Source of the DNA: Spirosoma sp. 48-14
GTDB lineage: Bacteria > Bacteroidota > Bacteroidia > Cytophagales > Spirosomataceae
Length of the DNA stretch: 64,000 bases
Assembly (NCBI RefSeq): GCF_001898575.1
Contig: NZ_MKUD01000028.1
Location: 105,775-169,774, forward strand
Direction: 5' to 3'
In this document: one piece after another, positions 61,862 through 64,000 of the stretch
Position numbering within the stretch: the stretch's first letter is position 1
Layout: each line of letters begins with the position of its first letter
Notes under the pieces: generated by a model
What the model saw: the letters and a program-made list of their open reading frames with translations, nothing else
The model's database searches: none
Told to the model about the DNA's origin: nothing
Made by a program: the position numbers and the translations under genes

Positions 61862-62121
61862 TCAAAGCACTTGTAAGTACCCATCCTGATAGCGATAGGT
61901 GTTTGCAGGGGCCGTTAAGATCACTTTTCGGCCGTTAGCCTCAAAAGCTGGTTGAGATGCTGGCTAATTAATCACTGTTGGCTATCATAGGTAAAGCTGG
62001 TTGAATCAATGGCGTTGACATTATAGATGCCCCCCTTAAACAGCACCGTATCTATGCTAGTTTGTGATTGAGATTTGCCTAGGAAAAAGTAGCTATAGCT
62101 CATACTCGCTGAGTAGGGGAT
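61862..62121 (-). pseudogene. Frameshifted gene remnant on the minus strand
   Basis: Two protein-like stretches in different frames lie end to end. The first (62103 down to 61972) reads MSYSYFFLGKSQSQTSIDTV and on to FKGGIYNVNAIDSTSFTYDS; a few in-frame codons (TTKSIPYSAS) precede its Met. The second continues from about 61957 to a stop at 61862 with FEANGRKVILTAPANTYRYQ. A frameshift near 61965-61975 separates them. Together they look like about 85 codons from the end of a secreted protein. No family was recognised. Confidence 0.4.
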
Positions 62122-62142
62122 TGACTTAGTAGTTGGTCAATG

Positions 62143-62196
62143 AATACCCTGAAAGGGACTTTTCTACTTCGTAGACTAAGTCCCTTTCAGGGTATT
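62143..62196. terminator. Hairpin in the gap before the beta-helix protein
   Basis: AATACCCTGAAAGGGACTT (62143-62161) pairs exactly with AAGTCCCTTTCAGGGTATT (62178-62196). A CTAC-TTC-GTAG mini-hairpin forms the tip. It lies about 85 bases beyond the stop of the minus-strand beta-helix gene, which it probably terminates. Confidence 0.6.
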
Positions 62197-62279
62197 TAGG
62201 GGTAAAACATACCAAAAAACAAACGTTTAAACAGTTTCAATGCAAGATAGGATTGCATACGGTAACCGGATACAACGGG

Positions 62280-64000
62280 TCAGGGGTTGGGTTGAACTTG
62301 GTTGCCCGCACCAAAGACCAACTGACCACCAGGGCCAAAGGTCATCTGGCCCACCGGAAAACTACCATTCACCTGCACCACATGGTAAATACCAGCCCCC
62401 TCTGCCGACATCGGCGGACGACCCACATTCCACGTAGCGTTGTCCGACCAGTTGCCATTCTTTATCGTATAAACCACCGTCGGCGTTGAACCCTGGTACT
62501 CGAACGCGCCCATGTCGACACGTCCGTCCACAATCCGGGTCTGACCCCACCCATCCACCGCCCCCACCAGGGCCGTCGTACTCGCTGGATCACCGGCGTT
62601 CAACAGCGGGCTACTGGCCTGCAACCGCAAGTCCCCCTTCGCTTCATTCACAAACTGAGGGGCCGCCTGGGTATTGCCCGTACCGACTCCAGGGCTGGGA
62701 AAATCCAGCGCCGAATACGAAATGGTCGTGGAGGTTGGATTGTCCTGACCGTTGTACCACTCGTTGAGCGTGTTGCGCACGATGCAGTTCACCAGCGTAA
62801 TCAGACTGTAGTCGGTAGGGCGGTTAGGAGGAGTTACATTGGCCGAGTAGGTTGTGTTATTCAACAGCGTACAGTTCCGCAGGCCGACCACCACCGTACC
62901 ACTGGTTTCGGCAACGGTAGCAATGGCTGTCCCCCCCTGCGATTGGTTCTCAAACAACACACACGACCGCAGCACGGGTTTAGCCAGTCCGCCCGCTTGT
63001 CCACTGACGAAGAGGCCTCCTCCCTGCAAGGGAGCCATGTTGCCCACAAAGTTACAGCCTGTTAGCGTAGGACTGCTTTTTCCAGCCGTGCCCACAATCG
63101 CCATGCCTCCCCCCTGACTGGCCTGGTTGTTCGTTATCGTACAGAACTCGAACCGAGGGTTGGCAAAGCCGCTACTGCTGCCATCGTTAAAGACACCACC
63201 TCCGAACCAGATCAGCGCATTGCTACTCACCGCGTTGCCCCCACTGATAACCACCCCGTTCAGCAACGCCGTTGAATCCACGTTCCGGTTATAGACCACG
63301 TGGTAGGAGTTGTCACTGGTGTTGCCTGCCGCGCCGATGTCGCCCGACAGGGTAGTGCTGCTGGGTTTGCCGTAGTAGCTGGCCGGACGCTGACTCAAAA
63401 ACAGTTCGTTACCCACGAACCCTCCGTAAATAAGCACCCGCGAGCGCATGTTGAAACTAATACTTCGGTCGGTGCCACTCGTGGGGGTGTAGATACCCGC
63501 GCCGATCCAGACCATACCCGTTGGGCAGCCTACTGCCGTGGTGCTGGCGGCCTGATTGATCGCCGTCTGGAGGGCGGTGGCGGAGTAGGCATTGCTCCAC
63601 GAGGTGCCATTCTGTAGCCCGGCTCCCGCTTGGGTGACGTACAACCCATTGAGGGTAAGCGTTGTCGAGGTGGAGGTAGCAGACCCACAGCCTGCCGTGA
63701 CGACAACACCGTAGATAGCCGCATCATTGACGCCAATACCCGTCAGCGAGAGCGATGAGCTGGTCTGCCCCGCCAGCAGGTTCCCGTTTTTGTACCATTG
63801 ATAGGCCATACTACCCGACCCAGCGGCTGCTACTGACAGGCTAACCGTGCTACCCAGACAGGCGGCTACCTGCGCCTGGGGCTGGGTGATGATACGTGTG
63901 GCGGGGTTGACGGTCAGGCTCAGGGTCGTGGTTGCGGTGCTGGAACCGCCGGAGCCCGACACTACGACCGTCAGCGTCTGCACACCGGAAAGAGCGGTGC
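62280..64000 (-). CDS. Large surface protein with Ig-like and beta-helix domains, partial (N-terminus beyond the right edge)
   Basis: The frame is open to the window edge, so only the last 573 or so residues are seen; the GTG at 63983 is not the start. From the left of the protein: a serine/threonine-rich repeat domain, an Ig-like domain (AYQWYKNGNLLAGQTSSSLS), then a right-handed beta-helix with parallel repeats (FCTITNNQASQGGGMAIVGT, LTGCNFVGNMAPLQGGGLFV). This ends in a choice-of-anchor-Q-type stretch (SPLLNAGDPASTTALVGAVD, VDMGAFEYQG). The last 60 residues (NWSDNATWNVGRPPMSAEGA) are a further small repeat. It is probably a secreted adhesin or polysaccharide-binding protein. No type IX sorting domain is at this end. 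Confidence 0.82.
   Translation of the reverse strand, partial: TALSGVQTLTVVVSGSGGSSTATTTLSLTVNPATRIITQPQAQVAACLGSTVSLSVAAAGSGSMAYQWYKNGNLLAGQTSSSLSLTGIGVNDAAIYGVVVTAGCGSATSTSTTLTLNGLYVTQAGAGLQNGTSWSNAYSATALQTAINQAASTTAVGCPTGMVWIGAGIYTPTSGTDRSISFNMRSRVLIYGGFVGNELFLSQRPASYYGKPSSTTLSGDIGAAGNTSDNSYHVVYNRNVDSTALLNGVVISGGNAVSSNALIWFGGGVFNDGSSSGFANPRFEFCTITNNQASQGGGMAIVGTAGKSSPTLTGCNFVGNMAPLQGGGLFVSGQAGGLAKPVLRSCVLFENQSQGGTAIATVAETSGTVVVGLRNCTLLNNTTYSANVTPPNRPTDYSLITLVNCIVRNTLNEWYNGQDNPTSTTISYSALDFPSPGVGTGNTQAAPQFVNEAKGDLRLQASSPLLNAGDPASTTALVGAVDGWGQTRIVDGRVDMGAFEYQGSTPTVVYTIKNGNWSDNATWNVGRPPMSAEGAGIYHVVQVNGSFPVGQMTFGPGGQLVFGAGNQVQPNP

Overview
The window reads as chromosomal DNA of a Bacteroidota bacterium, most likely a Cytophagales/Spirosoma-type soil or plant-associated organism. 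The markers are TonB receptors with STN and carboxypeptidase-regulatory N-termini, paired DUF4249 lipoproteins, a NUDIX-type AraR regulator, 'permease prefix' FtsX-like ABC permeases with a PadR repressor, TANNTTTG-type promoter boxes, and a type IX secretion (gliding-motility C-terminal) cargo protein. No rRNA, tRNA, CRISPR array, complete insertion sequence or phage was seen. Assignments rest on motif recognition by eye; no database search was run.

Layout. 1-3702 (minus): a PadR regulator and two FtsX-like permeases, the second cut by the left edge. 3703-4407: gene-free, with an operator-like repeat pair, two minus-strand terminators and a candidate structured small RNA. 4408-4830: OsmC peroxidase. 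5408-15923: pectin/arabinan use, with pectate lyase, pectin methylesterase, NUDIX AraR, araB, araA, GH51 arabinofuranosidase, araD and a lipoprotein mutarotase; no SusC/SusD pair or sugar transporter is present. 16014-20129: methyltransferase, a minus-strand RidA / D-threonine-aldolase-like / M19 dipeptidase operon, and a VOC protein. 20279-28499: a tight operon of a secreted protein, an STN TonB receptor, two DUF4249 lipoproteins and an MG2/plug-like protein. 28602-36275: GH106-like hydrolase, beta-propeller glycosidase, PQQ dehydrogenase with a haem c domain, ROK kinase and SIS protein. 36568-41876: M14 and M20 peptidases and a LacI repressor with two operator-like palindromes. 42302-49025: sigma factor, then a PSD1/DUF1501/NHL operon of planctomycete type. 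49242-55967: CBS protein, a surface operon (PD40 lipoprotein and two barrels), a DUF5703/GH95-like hydrolase and a divergent AraC regulator. 56174-64000: a barrel protein, an extreme Arg/Asp/Asn-rich disordered lipoprotein, a ZU5-like lipoprotein, a type IX cargo protein, two decayed gene remnants, and a partial Ig/beta-helix surface protein running off the right edge.

Much of the window serves the cell surface. Secreted enzymes would release pectic sugars, cytoplasmic AraBAD would take arabinose to xylulose-5-phosphate, and other loci deal with glycosides, oxidised sugars, peptides and D-amino acids. The TonB/DUF4249/DUF4249/MG2-plug operon is the best candidate for an undescribed machine.

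A second theme is architectural: many intergenic gaps hold a long, near-perfect inverted repeat, often built of short direct words such as AAAGAGCG or GACAGGATTAACA. Several begin at or overlap the stop codon of the gene before. Several word families recur at two or three sites, which suggests dispersed elements that also serve as transcript ends.
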